Both the position numbers and the translations under genes were made by a program. From contig JAFSOC010000041.1 of the NCBI GenBank assembly GCA_017447185.1, positions 24,897 to 88,896 on the forward strand: DNA of 64,000 nt. The letters run 5' to 3'. Source of the stretch: Clostridia bacterium. GTDB taxonomy: Bacteria; Bacillota; Clostridia; Christensenellales; Aristaeellaceae. The stretch's first letter is position 1. Every line of letters starts with the position of its first letter. Shown one piece after another: positions 25,053 through 33,968 of this stretch. The notes beneath the pieces were generated by a model. The model worked only from the letters and a program-made list of their open reading frames with translations. It was not told the origin of the DNA and searched no databases.

Positions 25053-26144
25053 ATGATCGCTGATATCGGAAAAGTCATCGGAGGAGAACATTACCTGGCA
25101 TTGATGCTGGTAGTGCTCTTTTCTGTCATCCTGATGAGCAGAAACATCCTGTCGGAGCGGGTACATCAGGGCAGCTTCTGGATCACCCTGCTGGTGTGTG
25201 TGCTGCTGGTGGGGCAGCATATTGTGGAAAGCGCTGCCGCGCTGGATCCCGCTCACAGAAACATCCGCCTGATCGCGGCGATCGCGGGATACGTGCTGCG
25301 GCCGGCAGCGGTTCTCGGCTTCCTGCTGGTCATCTGGCCCGCAAAAAAGCCCAAATGGTTCCTGTGGATTCCGGTGGCGCTCAACGGCCTGCTGTACTGT
25401 ATAGCCCCGTTCCTGCCGCTCACCTTCGCGATTGACAATGATTACATCTTCCGGCCCGGCCCGCTGCATCCGGCCGCGTTTGCTGTCAGCATCGCTTACC
25501 TGATCATGACCCTGGTGATGATTCACCTCCGGTTCAGGGATCGGCGCACGGGGGATATCTTCGTGGTTTACCTGAGCGCGGTCGGGTGCCTGGGCGCCAT
25601 CGCGGTGGATATGCTGTTTGGCGGCGTCGCCATCATCTCCGCCATCCTGATCAGCAGCCTGATCTTTTACCTGTTCCTGCGGGCGCAGGATATGGACCGG
25701 GACCCGCTGACCCGTCTGTGGAACCGCCGGACCTTCTATGAAGACTGCAAAAAGTACAAAAACACGATCACGGCAGTAGCTTCCGTGGACATGAACGGCC
25801 TGAAAAAGATCAATGACGAACTGGGCCATGAAGCCGGGGACCGGGCACTGAAGACGCTCGGCCGGGGATTCATGAACATCATGGGGCGGAAAGCCCTTTC
25901 TTACCGCACCGGCGGCGACGAGTTCATGATCCTTTTTATCCACTGCAGTGAGGAAGAAATCCAGCAGTCGCTGACCGCGTTCCTGGATGAAATCTGGCAG
26001 TCCGGCCTGTCGGTTTCCATCGGACTTGCCACCCATACCGAATGCGGGGATTCCCTGGAGCAGATGATCCGGGTCAGCGACCAGCGGATGTACGAGGAAA
26101 AGAGCCAGTATTACCAGCGCCATGACAGGAGACGGCGCAGATAA
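25053..26144 (+). CDS. Membrane GGDEF diguanylate cyclase
   Basis: The 363-residue protein has about seven hydrophobic spans (residues ~10-215) and a compact GGDEF domain with GGDEF at 287-291 and the metal site VDMNGLK. An RxxD inhibitory site is not seen. Likely makes c-di-GMP in response to an unknown signal sensed through the membrane part. GGAGATGG lies shortly before the ATG. It is divergent from the XRE-REC operon and shares an intergenic region containing a perfect palindrome, so both may answer to the same regulator. Confidence 0.91.
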   Translation: MIADIGKVIGGEHYLALMLVVLFSVILMSRNILSERVHQGSFWITLLVCVLLVGQHIVESAAALDPAHRNIRLIAAIAGYVLRPAAVLGFLLVIWPAKKPKWFLWIPVALNGLLYCIAPFLPLTFAIDNDYIFRPGPLHPAAFAVSIAYLIMTLVMIHLRFRDRRTGDIFVVYLSAVGCLGAIAVDMLFGGVAIISAILISSLIFYLFLRAQDMDRDPLTRLWNRRTFYEDCKKYKNTITAVASVDMNGLKKINDELGHEAGDRALKTLGRGFMNIMGRKALSYRTGGDEFMILFIHCSEEEIQQSLTAFLDEIWQSGLSVSIGLATHTECGDSLEQMIRVSDQRMYEEKSQYYQRHDRRRRR

Positions 26145-26149
26145 AAAGA

Positions 26150-26178
26150 TTGCGGATGCTCCTTTCAGATGATAAAAT
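26150..26178 (+). promoter_or_regulatory. Promoter of the SpoIIE-type phosphatase gene
   Basis: TTGCGG at 26150-26155 and TAAAAT at 26173-26178 with a 17-base spacer, 72 bases before the ATG at 26250. Confidence 0.6.
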
Positions 26179-26249
26179 AATATATCGCTTTTCCTATTCT
26201 GCTGCATTCAGCAGATAAAGGAATGATTACAGGTAAAACAGGAGTTGCG

Positions 26250-28424
26250 ATGAAACAGTTTAAGCATTTTACCCTGGGTGGTATCCAACAGAAAATATTC
26301 AACCTGGTCATGATCATGCTGATCCTGGTCATGGCTGTTTTTTCCGTGGTGATTTACCATCAGATGAACTCCATCACAGCCCTGGTGGCTGACACGAATG
26401 ACAGGCAAAAGGCATCTATCACGAGCACTTCGGAGCAGACCATGGGCGCCGTGGTTTCCCAGACGCTCAGCAGCAGCACGCAGATGCAGGCCCGGATCGC
26501 GGACGACATGTTTTCGGACACCGCGGATGCCGTGAGCACCATCGGAGACTATACACGGATGCTCTTTGAGACACCGGAGCGCTACACAGCTCATGAGGTG
26601 AAAGGACCGGACGCTTCTACGGACGGAACCGCCACCGTTCAGATGCTGACCGAGGAAGGCGTGAACCTGGGCGATCCCGCCCTCACGGAGAAGCTCGCAA
26701 TGATCGGCAACCTGTCCGAAATGCTACAGTCGGTCTATGCCCATGCGGAGGTGGATTCCTGCTACATCGCCCTGCCGGAAGGGATTATGTTGCTGGTGGA
26801 CAATCACGCGTCCTCCAAGTTCGACGAAAAGGGAACGGTGGTTTCCATTCCGATCCACGAGCGGGAATGGTATAACGGAGCTGTCAGGACCGGCAAACTG
26901 TATTTCACGGATATTGTGTCGGATGTATTCACCGGACAGTACTGCGTGATGTGCTCGGTGCCGGTCTACGTGAAAGGCGAACTGGTCGCCGTTGCGGGAG
27001 CAGACCTGTTCCTGGACAACATGCAGACGTATGTCACCGCCTCCGGGAGAGACAGCAGTTTTACCATGATTATCAACGATAACGGCCATGTTGTGTTTTC
27101 TCCCCGAACGGAAGGCATTTTCCAGGTAAAGGCCAACGGGGAAGCTGAAGACCTGCGGACGGTGGGCGGAGAAGCATTCTCTGCTTTCATCAGCGAAGCC
27201 CTGCAGCAGAACACAGAGGTGAAGCTGATTGAGGCGGAGGGCACAACCTGGTATATGACCGGATCGCCCATCGAAACCGTGGGCTGGACGGTTCTCAATC
27301 TGGTGGACAAGGCAATGGCGGATCAGCCGACCCTCCTGATGGAACAGCAGCATGAAACCATTCTCGCGGACGCGAAAAATGCTTTTGCTACAGAAATATC
27401 CCATGCCCGCTCCACCATTACGGTGCTGCTGATCGGCGTGACGCTCCTGGCGCTGACCAGCGCGGCCCTCCTTGCCAGACGGATCGTGAAGCCACTGACG
27501 ACCATGACGAAGCGGATCGTCTCCCTCGGCAGGGAAGACCTGCAGTTCATGATGGAGGATACCTACCGCACCAGGGATGAAATCCAAGCACTGGCGGAAG
27601 CCTTTGCCACCCTGTCCGCGCGGACGCTACAGTATGTGGATCAGGTGCGGTCGGTTACCGCGGAGAAGGAGCGCATCGGCACGGAACTGGCCCTGGCCAC
27701 CAACATCCAGGCGTCCATGCTTCCCCACATCTATCCGGCCTTCCCGGAACGGCTTGAATTCGATATCTATGCCAGCATGGATCCGGCCAAAGAGGTGGGC
27801 TGTGACTTCTATGATTATTTCCTGATCGACGAAGACCACCTGTGCATCGTCATCGCGGACGTTTCCGGTAAAGGTGTTCCGGCGGCCCTGTTCATGATGG
27901 CGTCGAAGATCATCCTGCAGAGCACCGCGATGCTGGGTTGGTCCCCGGCGGAAATCCTGCAGAAGACCAACGCAGCGATCTGCTCCAACAATGAGGCGGA
28001 GATGTTTGTTACCGTATGGCTGGGCATCCTGGAGCTTACCACCGGAAAACTTACCGCCGCCAACGCGGGACACGAGTTCCCGGCGATCCGGTTCCCGGGG
28101 AAACCCTTTGAACTGTTCAAGGACAAGCATGGGTTTGTTATCGGCGGCATGGAAAGCGTGAAGTACCGTCCATACGAAATCCAGCTGGAACCCGGCAGCA
28201 AGCTGTTCATCTACACAGACGGCGTACCGGAAGCAACCAGCGCTGAAAAGGAACTGTACGGAACGAACCGCATGATTGAAGCACTGAACCAGGATCCGGA
28301 TGCTGCGCCCGAACAGGTGCTGAAGAATGTCCGTGCTTCCGTAGACGGCTTTGTGAAGGATGCGGAGCAGTTTGACGACCTGACCATGCTGTGTGTGGAA
28401 TACAAGGGTCCGCAGAAGCAATAA
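26250..28424 (+). CDS. dCache-HAMP-SpoIIE membrane protein phosphatase
   Basis: The 724-residue protein has a first span (~15-36), a large external sensor region with dCache features (~45-380), a second span (~387-410), a HAMP linker (~411-465) and a PP2C-type SpoIIE/RsbU domain (~490-722) with metal-site phrases GCDFYDY and ADVSGKG and the late DDLTML motif. Such enzymes remove phosphate from anti-anti-sigma proteins after sensing a ligand; no anti-sigma partner is encoded nearby. ATG at 26250 has CAGGAG five bases upstream, better than an in-frame opening nine codons earlier. The Dlt-like carrier gene starts only 47 bases downstream, so this sensor may be co-transcribed with surface-modification genes. 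Confidence 0.92.
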   Translation: MKQFKHFTLGGIQQKIFNLVMIMLILVMAVFSVVIYHQMNSITALVADTNDRQKASITSTSEQTMGAVVSQTLSSSTQMQARIADDMFSDTADAVSTIGDYTRMLFETPERYTAHEVKGPDASTDGTATVQMLTEEGVNLGDPALTEKLAMIGNLSEMLQSVYAHAEVDSCYIALPEGIMLLVDNHASSKFDEKGTVVSIPIHEREWYNGAVRTGKLYFTDIVSDVFTGQYCVMCSVPVYVKGELVAVAGADLFLDNMQTYVTASGRDSSFTMIINDNGHVVFSPRTEGIFQVKANGEAEDLRTVGGEAFSAFISEALQQNTEVKLIEAEGTTWYMTGSPIETVGWTVLNLVDKAMADQPTLLMEQQHETILADAKNAFATEISHARSTITVLLIGVTLLALTSAALLARRIVKPLTTMTKRIVSLGREDLQFMMEDTYRTRDEIQALAEAFATLSARTLQYVDQVRSVTAEKERIGTELALATNIQASMLPHIYPAFPERLEFDIYASMDPAKEVGCDFYDYFLIDEDHLCIVIADVSGKGVPAALFMMASKIILQSTAMLGWSPAEILQKTNAAICSNNEAEMFVTVWLGILELTTGKLTAANAGHEFPAIRFPGKPFELFKDKHGFVIGGMESVKYRPYEIQLEPGSKLFIYTDGVPEATSAEKELYGTNRMIEALNQDPDAAPEQVLKNVRASVDGFVKDAEQFDDLTMLCVEYKGPQKQ

Positions 28425-28471
28425 CGGGCATGATCGGCTCCGGAAGCTGAGAAAGAAACGGAGGGTTTTCC

Positions 28472-28708
28472 TTGGATGAGATGAGCAGGCTGATCGCGGC
28501 ACTGGAAGAGGTTCGCGACGACGTGGATTTTGCGGCGGAAGCGCATCTGGTGGAGGACGGTATCCTGGACTCGCTGGACCTGACACGGATCATCGCCTCC
28601 CTGGATGAAGCGTTTGACATCCATATTCCCGCAGGGGAAATCGAACCCGAGAACTTTGACACCCTGGACGCCATGCTGGAAATGGTGCGCCGGTACCGGA
28701 AACCATGA
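28472..28708 (+). CDS. Acyl/D-alanyl carrier protein (DltC-like)
   Basis: A 78-residue acidic four-helix carrier protein with the phosphopantetheine attachment site at Ser34 (DGILDSLDL). It would carry an activated acyl or aminoacyl group as a thioester. The best start is TTG at 28472, six bases after GGAGGG; an ATG three codons later is possible. Its stop overlaps the ATG of the adenylating enzyme (ATGA), and MBOAT and SGNH-like genes follow, so it most resembles DltC in a Dlt-type unit. The cargo need not be D-alanine. Confidence 0.92.
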   Translation: MDEMSRLIAALEEVRDDVDFAAEAHLVEDGILDSLDLTRIIASLDEAFDIHIPAGEIEPENFDTLDAMLEMVRRYRKP

Positions 28709-30195
28709 GTACGAGAAATATCCTGGACTGGCTGGAGGAGGCTGTAGCTCTCGCCCCGGACGCTCCGGCGTATGAAATGCCGGGAAACGTTCTTTCCTGG
28801 GATGCGGTCTGCCGGAAAGCGCGCAGCGCGGGCACAGCGCTGGCCCGGCTGGCTCCGCGCCAGACGCCGGTCCTGATCCTGATGGACAAAACGCCGGAAT
28901 GCGTCTGCGCCATGCTGGGCGCGGCGTATGCCGGCTGCTTCTATACACCGCTGGATTCCGGCATGCCGGAGGCGCGGATGAAACGGATCGCGGAGCGGCT
29001 GCAGCCTTCCGTGATCCTGTACGGGGACAAGTATGCCGGAGTGGCCGAACGGATTTCCGGCGAAGCAAAACTGCTGAATGCCGCGGACCTTCCGGAGGAA
29101 ACGGACCTGCCCCTGCTGGAGGGGCGCCGCGCCCGGCATATCGATACAGATCTTTTATATGTGCTCTTTACAAGCGGTTCCACGGGAACGCCGAAGGGCG
29201 TTTCCATCCAGCACCGCGCGGTGGTGGATTTCATTGAATGGGCATGTTCCGCATTGCGGCTGCCTTCCGGCGTCCGGTTCGGAAGCCAGGCACCCTTCTA
29301 TTTTGACAATTCCGTGCTGGACTTGTACTGCACCATGCGGATGCAGGGAAGCCTCGTGCTGATTCCCCGGGGAGATTTCATGTTCCCGAAGCGCCTGCTG
29401 GCCCGGTTGCAGGAGGAGCGGATCGACACGATCTTCTGGGTGCCTTCCGCGCTGACGGCGCTGGCCCGGGCGGAAGTGCTGCAGCCCGGATGCCTGCCGG
29501 ATATGAAGCGCATCTTCTTCTGCGGGGAGACGATGCCCTGCGGGACGCTGAATGGCTGGAAGCAGGCGGTCCCCGGGGCGGACTATGTGAACATGTACGG
29601 TCCGACGGAAATCACAGACGTGTGCAGCTGGTACCGGGTGGACCGGGACTTCGCGGATACGGACAGCCTGCCGATCGGATTTCCCTGCACCAATACGCGT
29701 ATTGACCTGATCGACGGCGAAATCTGCGTCAGCGGCACCTGCCTTTCCCCGGGATACTACAACGACCCGGAAAAGACCGCGGCCGCCTTCGTGCAGCACC
29801 CGCTGCGGCCGCAGATACCGGAGAAGATGTACCGGACCGGGGACCTGGGAGCATACAACGACCGGGGCGAACTGATGTTCCTCGGAAGGCGGGACAGCCA
29901 GATCAAACGCAGCGGATACAGGATCGAGCTGGGGGAGATCGAAAGCGCACTGCAGAATGCGGACGGCGTGGTGCTTTCCTGCTGCTACTTTGACGAAGGA
30001 AAAGAATGGATTGTGGCGGCCTATACCGGCGAGGCGGAGGAGACAGCCGTGAAGACGGCGCTGAAGGCTGCCCTGCCCAAATACATGCTGCCGGACCTGC
30101 TTCTGAAGCGGGAGACCCTGCCGCGTACCGGCAGCGGAAAGATAGACCGGAAAGTCCTCAGACAGGAGGCGGAAAGTGAGCATCTTATCCATTGA
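28705..30195 (+). CDS. Adenylate-forming enzyme (DltA-like)
   Basis: The 496-residue enzyme is a member of the AMP-binding adenylation family, with the core loop TSGSTGTPKG (~152-161), YGPTEITD-type A5 motif, TGDLG, the hinge GRRDSQIKRSGYRIE and the C-terminal catalytic Lys in GSGKIDRK. Length and order match DltA and amino-acid adenylation domains. It should activate an acid with ATP and load the carrier protein encoded just upstream. It overlaps the carrier gene by four bases and the MBOAT gene by 20. A second, divergent copy lies at 33969-35510 on the other strand. Substrate not predictable by eye. Confidence 0.92.
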   Translation: MSTRNILDWLEEAVALAPDAPAYEMPGNVLSWDAVCRKARSAGTALARLAPRQTPVLILMDKTPECVCAMLGAAYAGCFYTPLDSGMPEARMKRIAERLQPSVILYGDKYAGVAERISGEAKLLNAADLPEETDLPLLEGRRARHIDTDLLYVLFTSGSTGTPKGVSIQHRAVVDFIEWACSALRLPSGVRFGSQAPFYFDNSVLDLYCTMRMQGSLVLIPRGDFMFPKRLLARLQEERIDTIFWVPSALTALARAEVLQPGCLPDMKRIFFCGETMPCGTLNGWKQAVPGADYVNMYGPTEITDVCSWYRVDRDFADTDSLPIGFPCTNTRIDLIDGEICVSGTCLSPGYYNDPEKTAAAFVQHPLRPQIPEKMYRTGDLGAYNDRGELMFLGRRDSQIKRSGYRIELGEIESALQNADGVVLSCCYFDEGKEWIVAAYTGEAEETAVKTALKAALPKYMLPDLLLKRETLPRTGSGKIDRKVLRQEAESEHLIH

Positions 30196-31624
30196 GTTTC
30201 TTCTGCTGGCGGCAGGGACGCTGATCGTCTATTACCTGCTGCCGCTGAAAATCCGGTGGATCGCGCTGCTTTGCGGCAGCGCTGCTTTCATATGCCTTTC
30301 CGGCTGGCATTCCGCCGCGCACCTGACGGCCGTCGCGCTGGTGATGTGGGGCGGGGGACTGCTGCTGCAGAAACACAGAAGCAGACTGCTGCTCTCCGGC
30401 CTGCTGGCGCTGGATCTCGGCGCCATGGCGTTCCTGAAGTATTATCCGGTTTTCTCCGGGGCGGACCTGCTCCTGCCCGTGGGCCTGAGCTATTTCACGT
30501 TCCAGAGCGCCGGATACCTGGTGGATGTATACCGCGGCAAGACGGAGCCGCAGCGGAATCCCCTGAAGGCCTGGCTGTTTGTCGGATACTTCCCGCAGCT
30601 GTCCCAGGGGCCCATTTCCACCTGGAAGGAACTGGGCGGGCAGCTGCTGACAGGCCACCGCCTGGAGCCGGAGAACATCGTTTCCGGTTTCCAGCTGGTG
30701 CTGTGGGGACTGTTCAAGAAAATGATCATTGCGGACCGGCTGGTGGCGACCACCGCCGCCGTACTGCAGGGCGGGGAGCTGCCGGGATGGCTGATCCTTT
30801 CCGGCACCATCCTGTATGCGATTCGGCTGTATCTGGATTTTTCCGGCGGAATGGATGTGGTGCGCGGATTTTCACGGATGGCAGGCATTGAACTGCCGGA
30901 GAACTTCCGCCGGCCATTCTTTTCAAAAAGCGTGGCGGAATACTGGCGGCGGTGGCATATCACCCTGGGCGCCTGGTTCCGCAGCTACCTGCTGTATCCG
31001 CTGACCACCAGCCACGCCGGCATCGCCCTGGGAAAAGCCGCTTCCCGGATTTTCGGCAAAAAGACCGGGCGGACGGTGCCGACAGCGCTGGCTACCCTGA
31101 TCGTATTCCTGCTGATCGGCATCTGGCATTCGGCGAACTGGAACGCGGTTATCTTCGGCGCATACTTCGGTGCGGTCATGGCTGTATCCACGCTGCTGGA
31201 GCAGTTCTGGAAATTCCTGCAAAAGCGGCTGAAGCTGCCAAAGGGCGGATGGATGACGCCGGTGCGCCTGCTGCGCACCTGGCTGCTGATCCTGATCGCA
31301 CAGTATTTCGCCTTTACGCCGGATCCTTCCACCGCCTTTTCACTGCTGGGCGGCACCTTCCGGAACTGGGATTTCTCCGGGTTCGCGGAACGGATGGGAG
31401 CGATCATGACCGGGCAGGAATGGATCATCACCGGTGCGGGATGCATGATTGTCCTGATCGTTGACATCCTGTGCGAGCGGAAGAAGGATGTATGCGGCAC
31501 CCTGGCGCGGACGCATTTCTGGATCCGCTGGCCGGTGCTGCTCCTGCTGATTCTGGCGATCGCCACCTTCGGCATCTACGGCGCGGGATACGACCCGGCA
31601 GCGTTCCTCTACACGCAGTTTTAA
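30176..31624 (+). CDS. MBOAT-family membrane O-acyltransferase (DltB-like)
   Basis: The 482-residue protein has about eleven membrane spans and MBOAT signatures: the early FQSAGYLVDVYRG, the QGPI segment, the re-entrant FRRPFFSKSVAEYWRRWHIT block, and the catalytic His318 in IGIWHSANWN. DltB and AlgI relatives take an acyl group from a carrier protein and move it across the membrane to a surface polymer. GTG at 30176 is preceded by GGAGGCGG inside the upstream gene. The context (carrier, adenylation enzyme, SGNH protein) argues for Dlt-type surface acylation. Confidence 0.93.
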   Translation: MSILSIEFLLLAAGTLIVYYLLPLKIRWIALLCGSAAFICLSGWHSAAHLTAVALVMWGGGLLLQKHRSRLLLSGLLALDLGAMAFLKYYPVFSGADLLLPVGLSYFTFQSAGYLVDVYRGKTEPQRNPLKAWLFVGYFPQLSQGPISTWKELGGQLLTGHRLEPENIVSGFQLVLWGLFKKMIIADRLVATTAAVLQGGELPGWLILSGTILYAIRLYLDFSGGMDVVRGFSRMAGIELPENFRRPFFSKSVAEYWRRWHITLGAWFRSYLLYPLTTSHAGIALGKAASRIFGKKTGRTVPTALATLIVFLLIGIWHSANWNAVIFGAYFGAVMAVSTLLEQFWKFLQKRLKLPKGGWMTPVRLLRTWLLILIAQYFAFTPDPSTAFSLLGGTFRNWDFSGFAERMGAIMTGQEWIITGAGCMIVLIVDILCERKKDVCGTLARTHFWIRWPVLLLLILAIATFGIYGAGYDPAAFLYTQF

Positions 31625-31646
31625 ACCATCTGATCCGGAGGCAAAA

Positions 31647-32756
31647 ATGGAAGGAAGGGAAACAGCCCTGCAGGAGCAGGCGGCGCAGCAGAAGGCCAGG
31701 CGAAGGAAACTGGCCGGCTTTGGCGTGCGCGCAGTCTGCTTCACCGTGATCACGGCGCTCCTCCTGTCCTACGCCGGTTACGTTTTTACATCCAAGAGTG
31801 ATTACGGCATCTGCTCCATGATGACGTATTACCGCCAGAAGCCGGATACCGTGGACGTCCTGGTGGCCGGAACCTCCATGGTATACGCGGGCGTCAACAC
31901 CAACATCCTCTGGAAGGAATACGGGATCGCCGCCTACAACCTGTGCACGGTGGAAGAGCCTTTCTGGATCGCATACCATACCCTGGAAGAAGCGCTGAAG
32001 ACCCAGCATCCGAAGCTGATTCTGCTGGACGCAAAACCGGCCACGTATCCCGCAGACTATCAGAAACGCGGCCGCGTGATTCTGAACACTTTCGGCATCC
32101 GGGATCTTCCGGTCCGGATCCGCGCAACCCTCGCCTCCGTCGAAAACCCGCGGGACGCCCTCGGGTATGTTCTCAAGCTGCCGGAGGTCCACAGCGCCTA
32201 CAAAACCCTGACCTGGAACGATTTTATCCTGCCGCCGGACAACGAGGGACGCGGTTCCACCTGGAAAGGCTTCAACGAAGCCGATAAGATTGACGGGCAC
32301 AGGACCTTCGACCTCAGCTTTATCGGAGCCAGGCTTCCGATCAACGCGCGCGAAGAGGAATACGTGCGGAAGATCTTTGAAATGACAAAAGAAAAGGGCA
32401 TCCCGCTCATGCTGATCGGCATGCCGTGCCCCAACTATTTCCAGGATTATCTGTATTACAACACCCTCTGGTCCATCGCGGATGAATACGGGATCCCGTA
32501 TATCAACTACAACCTGAAGAAGTACCAGATCGGCCTGGACTACCTGAAGGACTTCGCCGACTGGAACCACATGAATGTCAACGGCAGCGTGCTCTTCACC
32601 CGGAGGCTGGGGAAGGACCTGAAGGAAGCTTTTGACCTTCCGGACCGGCGGGGAGACCCGGCATACGATTCCTGGGAGGAATGCGCCGCAACCTGGAAGG
32701 AACAGTACCCGAACTTTATTTCCTCCGATCCGGAAGCGAACCCGCTGGGCTGGTAA
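31647..32756 (+). CDS. Membrane-anchored SGNH/DltD-like protein
   Basis: The 369-residue protein has one N-terminal span (~25-48) and an external SGNH-hydrolase-like domain: GTSM with candidate nucleophile Ser77, an Asn-containing block, and the late DWNHMN with Asp305 and His308, the typical DxxH pair. In Dlt and alginate acetylation systems this partner transfers or edits the acyl group at the surface. It follows the MBOAT gene by 22 bases with a GGAGG ribosome site. Its last 41 bases overlap the 3' end of the convergent acyltransferase gene. Confidence 0.88.
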   Translation: MEGRETALQEQAAQQKARRRKLAGFGVRAVCFTVITALLLSYAGYVFTSKSDYGICSMMTYYRQKPDTVDVLVAGTSMVYAGVNTNILWKEYGIAAYNLCTVEEPFWIAYHTLEEALKTQHPKLILLDAKPATYPADYQKRGRVILNTFGIRDLPVRIRATLASVENPRDALGYVLKLPEVHSAYKTLTWNDFILPPDNEGRGSTWKGFNEADKIDGHRTFDLSFIGARLPINAREEEYVRKIFEMTKEKGIPLMLIGMPCPNYFQDYLYYNTLWSIADEYGIPYINYNLKKYQIGLDYLKDFADWNHMNVNGSVLFTRRLGKDLKEAFDLPDRRGDPAYDSWEECAATWKEQYPNFISSDPEANPLGW

Positions 32757-33930
32757 ACCGGCGCCGGACGGCCTGCACGAGGAAGCAGCAAAGCAGGGGC
32801 AGCCCCATGCCGGCAAGATAATACAGCAGGATCATCCGCGGGTTTCCGATGCTGCAGTAATACATAAAACCGCGGTACAGCACACCGGAGAAACCGGCCG
32901 CAAGTCCGCTGCCGGGATTCAGGGCGCGCAGGCGGTCCAGCAGCGTATTGAGCAGGAACCAGCAGAAGATGTGTGCCGCCATGATGTGTTTTGTGTTTCT
33001 GCCGATAAAGACAACCAGGCGGCTTCGCCACGGCAGGGAGGCGAGGATGGCGCTGACGCGCAGCCACAGCATGATCCCGGTGATCCCGCCGATAAAATAC
33101 ATCGCTCCGGTTTTTCCCATGTTCCGCAGTCCGAACAGCCCGGGCGTCAGGCTGTCGCCGCCGCAGAGGAGGATCAGCAGGAACTGCGCGATGAAAACGA
33201 TGGGGAAATACCAATAGCTTTTCAGCGTATCATGAGCTTCCAGGTGACGCCGGTACAGCGCGCCGGCCTGCAGGAAGAACAGCATGACCACCGAACGCAG
33301 GTATACCACGGCGGCTCCGGAAAGGGCCGCTGTTTCTTTCCAGTAAACCGCGCCGATTCCAGCCGCCAGGGTGAAGGCCAGCAGGGCGGTTTCCCGCTGC
33401 AGGCTGCGGCGGATCAGCCTCCGGAAAAAGGCGCGCAGGAGGGCGAAGTATATTTCCGCCAGAAACAGCGCCGGAAGGTACCAGTCCGCGACGGAGAAGG
33501 TCACTGTATAAGGCGCGGTCCAGGGATTCAGAAGCCAGCGGGAAAGGGTAAAGGAAAAGCCGAAGGTGAATCCCCGCGTATGGAGCCATCCGTTGAGCAG
33601 CAGGGAAAGACCGGTATAAATGTAACAGGGAAGCAGGAGCTTCCTTGCTTTTTTTCCGGCGAAGCGGAGCAGCCCGGGCAGGAAATTACAGCCTTCCGGC
33701 AAATCCGTAAAGAAATAGCCGGAGATGAACAGAAACAGCGCCAAATGGAAGGAGTAATACGGAAACCATTCCCCGAAGGTCAGAGGCCCCTTCGGGGCGG
33801 CGGTCATATCTCCCGTGAAGTTCATATGCCCGAGCACGACGAAGCTGATGGCCAGCGCGCTCAGGATCCGCATCCGGTAACCGGCGCTGTCCGCCCGCTC
33901 CGGAACCGTGTTTATGCTGTTTTCACCCAT
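32716..33930 (-). CDS. Acyltransferase-3 family membrane protein
   Basis: The 404-residue protein has about ten spans and the AT3 layout: an early helix with the catalytic-type His (VVLGHMNF, the usual 'H' of RxxH-like motifs), FFISGYFF-type phrase (FLFISGYFF) and late spans. AT3 enzymes acetylate or otherwise acylate surface glycans such as peptidoglycan, LPS or exopolysaccharide (OatA family). AAGGAGG precedes the ATG. It sits 38 bases after the second adenylating enzyme on the same strand and overlaps convergently with the SGNH-like gene. Donor and acceptor unknown. Confidence 0.88.
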   Translation of the reverse strand: MGENSINTVPERADSAGYRMRILSALAISFVVLGHMNFTGDMTAAPKGPLTFGEWFPYYSFHLALFLFISGYFFTDLPEGCNFLPGLLRFAGKKARKLLLPCYIYTGLSLLLNGWLHTRGFTFGFSFTLSRWLLNPWTAPYTVTFSVADWYLPALFLAEIYFALLRAFFRRLIRRSLQRETALLAFTLAAGIGAVYWKETAALSGAAVVYLRSVVMLFFLQAGALYRRHLEAHDTLKSYWYFPIVFIAQFLLILLCGGDSLTPGLFGLRNMGKTGAMYFIGGITGIMLWLRVSAILASLPWRSRLVVFIGRNTKHIMAAHIFCWFLLNTLLDRLRALNPGSGLAAGFSGVLYRGFMYYCSIGNPRMILLYYLAGMGLPLLCCFLVQAVRRRFTSPAGSLPDRRK

Positions 33931-33968
33931 ACCGCAGCACCTCCTTCCGGCCGCTTTTTCCGCAGGGA

